A stretch of DNA of 5,229 nt from Sulfurihydrogenibium yellowstonense SS-5 (GTDB lineage Bacteria > Aquificota > Aquificia > Aquificales > Hydrogenothermaceae): contig NZ_ABZS01000119.1 of NCBI RefSeq assembly GCF_000173615.1, positions 1 through 5,229 of the forward strand. The letters run 5' to 3'. Below the pieces are notes generated by a model. It was not told where the DNA came from. It ran no database searches and saw only the letters and a list, made by a program, of their open reading frames with translations. Below, in pieces: positions 4,790 to 5,229 of the stretch. Each line of letters opens with the position of its first letter. The stretch's first letter is position 1. A program made the position numbers and the translations under genes.

Positions 4790-5229
4790 TCACTTTATTA
4801 AAGATTTTAACAAATTAATATTTACTCTGTCCATATCTCCTTCCTTTGGTGTTTCTAAGATGAAAGGAAGTTTACTGAAATCATCATCATTTAAAAACAT
4901 TCTAAAACCCTCTAAGTCAATAAAGCCTTTTCCAATATGTTCATGTCTATCTTTTTTAGAGTTAAAAGGAGCTTTAGAATCATTACAATGTATAACTTTT
5001 GTCTTTTCTAAAAGATTATAATCTATAAGCTCTTTTTTAAAGCTATTAAATCCTTCGTCGGTGTTTATCTGATATCCGGATGCAAATATATGGCAAGTGT
5101 CAAGGCAAACGCCTATTTTTTCATTTTCAAAAGGTTTAATTAGTGTATAAACTTCTTCTAATGTTGCTCCAACTTCTCCGGATTGACCTGCTAATGTCTC
5201 AACTAAAAATGTTGTATTTTTTAGGTTTA
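4790..5229 (-). CDS. nfo: Endonuclease IV (AP endonuclease), C-terminal part
   Basis: Endonuclease IV cuts the DNA backbone 5' of abasic sites and trims blocked 3' ends in base-excision repair, using a trinuclear zinc centre in a TIM barrel. The visible 145 codons cover roughly the C-terminal half; the 5' part lies beyond the window edge. All metal ligands expected in this half are seen: Glu in FLVETLAGQ (fragment residues 7-15), Asp and His in CLDTCH (41-46), His in VIHCNDSK (78-85), Asp and His in KDRHEHIG (92-99), and Glu in ILETP (123-127), matching E. coli Glu145, Asp179, His182, His216, Asp229, His231 and Glu261. The residue before Gly is Cys-Asn (HCNDSK) where HLNDSK is usual, a mild variation. 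The TGA stop (4790-4792) is followed after one base by tRNA-Arg. The gene is convergent to the operon on the other strand. Confidence 0.95.
   Translation of the reverse strand, partial: NLKNTTFLVETLAGQSGEVGATLEEVYTLIKPFENEKIGVCLDTCHIFASGYQINTDEGFNSFKKELIDYNLLEKTKVIHCNDSKAPFNSKKDRHEHIGKGFIDLEGFRMFLNDDDFSKLPFILETPKEGDMDRVNINLLKSLIK

Noticed and set aside
4761..5021. An 86-codon plus-strand open frame
   Set aside because: It begins inside the tRNA-Arg gene and runs antisense to nfo, whose metal-binding motifs are all intact on the other strand.

Overview
The window is AT-rich bacterial chromosome with tightly packed genes, AGA-dominated arginine codons and a CCG-anticodon tRNA-Arg. Gene content (stand-alone heptose-phosphate kinase, split PurS/PurQ, endonuclease IV) and protein style suggest a Gram-negative thermophile of the Aquificota, perhaps a Hydrogenothermaceae relative such as Sulfurihydrogenibium. 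That placement is inference from recall; no search was possible. Nothing looks like phage, insertion sequence, CRISPR or plasmid.

Region 1 (1-2460, + strand) is a compact operon: the last codons of a gene that is probably rplM (L13), then rpsI (S9), argC (arginine biosynthesis) and a single-domain D-glycero-beta-D-manno-heptose-7-phosphate kinase (hldA/rfaE1 type). Gaps are 14 and 8 nt, and argC/hldA overlap by 4 nt (ATGA). Translation machinery, arginine synthesis and LPS inner-core sugar supply therefore appear to share one transcript.

Region 2 (2461-2712) is the only sizeable non-coding gap. It holds a short heptad-like repeat, a weak inverted repeat resembling a degenerate REP-type element, a pyrimidine tract, and a convincing extended -10 promoter just before purS.

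Region 3 (2713-4733, + strand) is a second operon: purS, purQ (two subunits of FGAM synthase; purL is not here), an 82-aa helical protein of unknown function, a 127-aa protein that I read as a catalytically dead relative of S24/S26 peptidases, and an exported thioredoxin-fold protein with a CGHC active site.

Region 4 (4715-5229, - strand) is convergent: the 3' part of nfo (endonuclease IV, base-excision repair) followed after one nucleotide by tRNA-Arg(CCG). The thioredoxin-like gene on the opposite strand reads into the tRNA 3' half and takes its stop codon from the antisense of the T-loop.

Most noteworthy are the pseudo-peptidase reading of the 127-aa protein, the nfo / tRNA / thioredoxin junction, and a marked excess of the palindrome TCCGGA (nine copies, used in two codon registers). 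I see no clearly new multi-gene system; the two unknown genes between purQ and the thioredoxin are the best candidates for undescribed biology.
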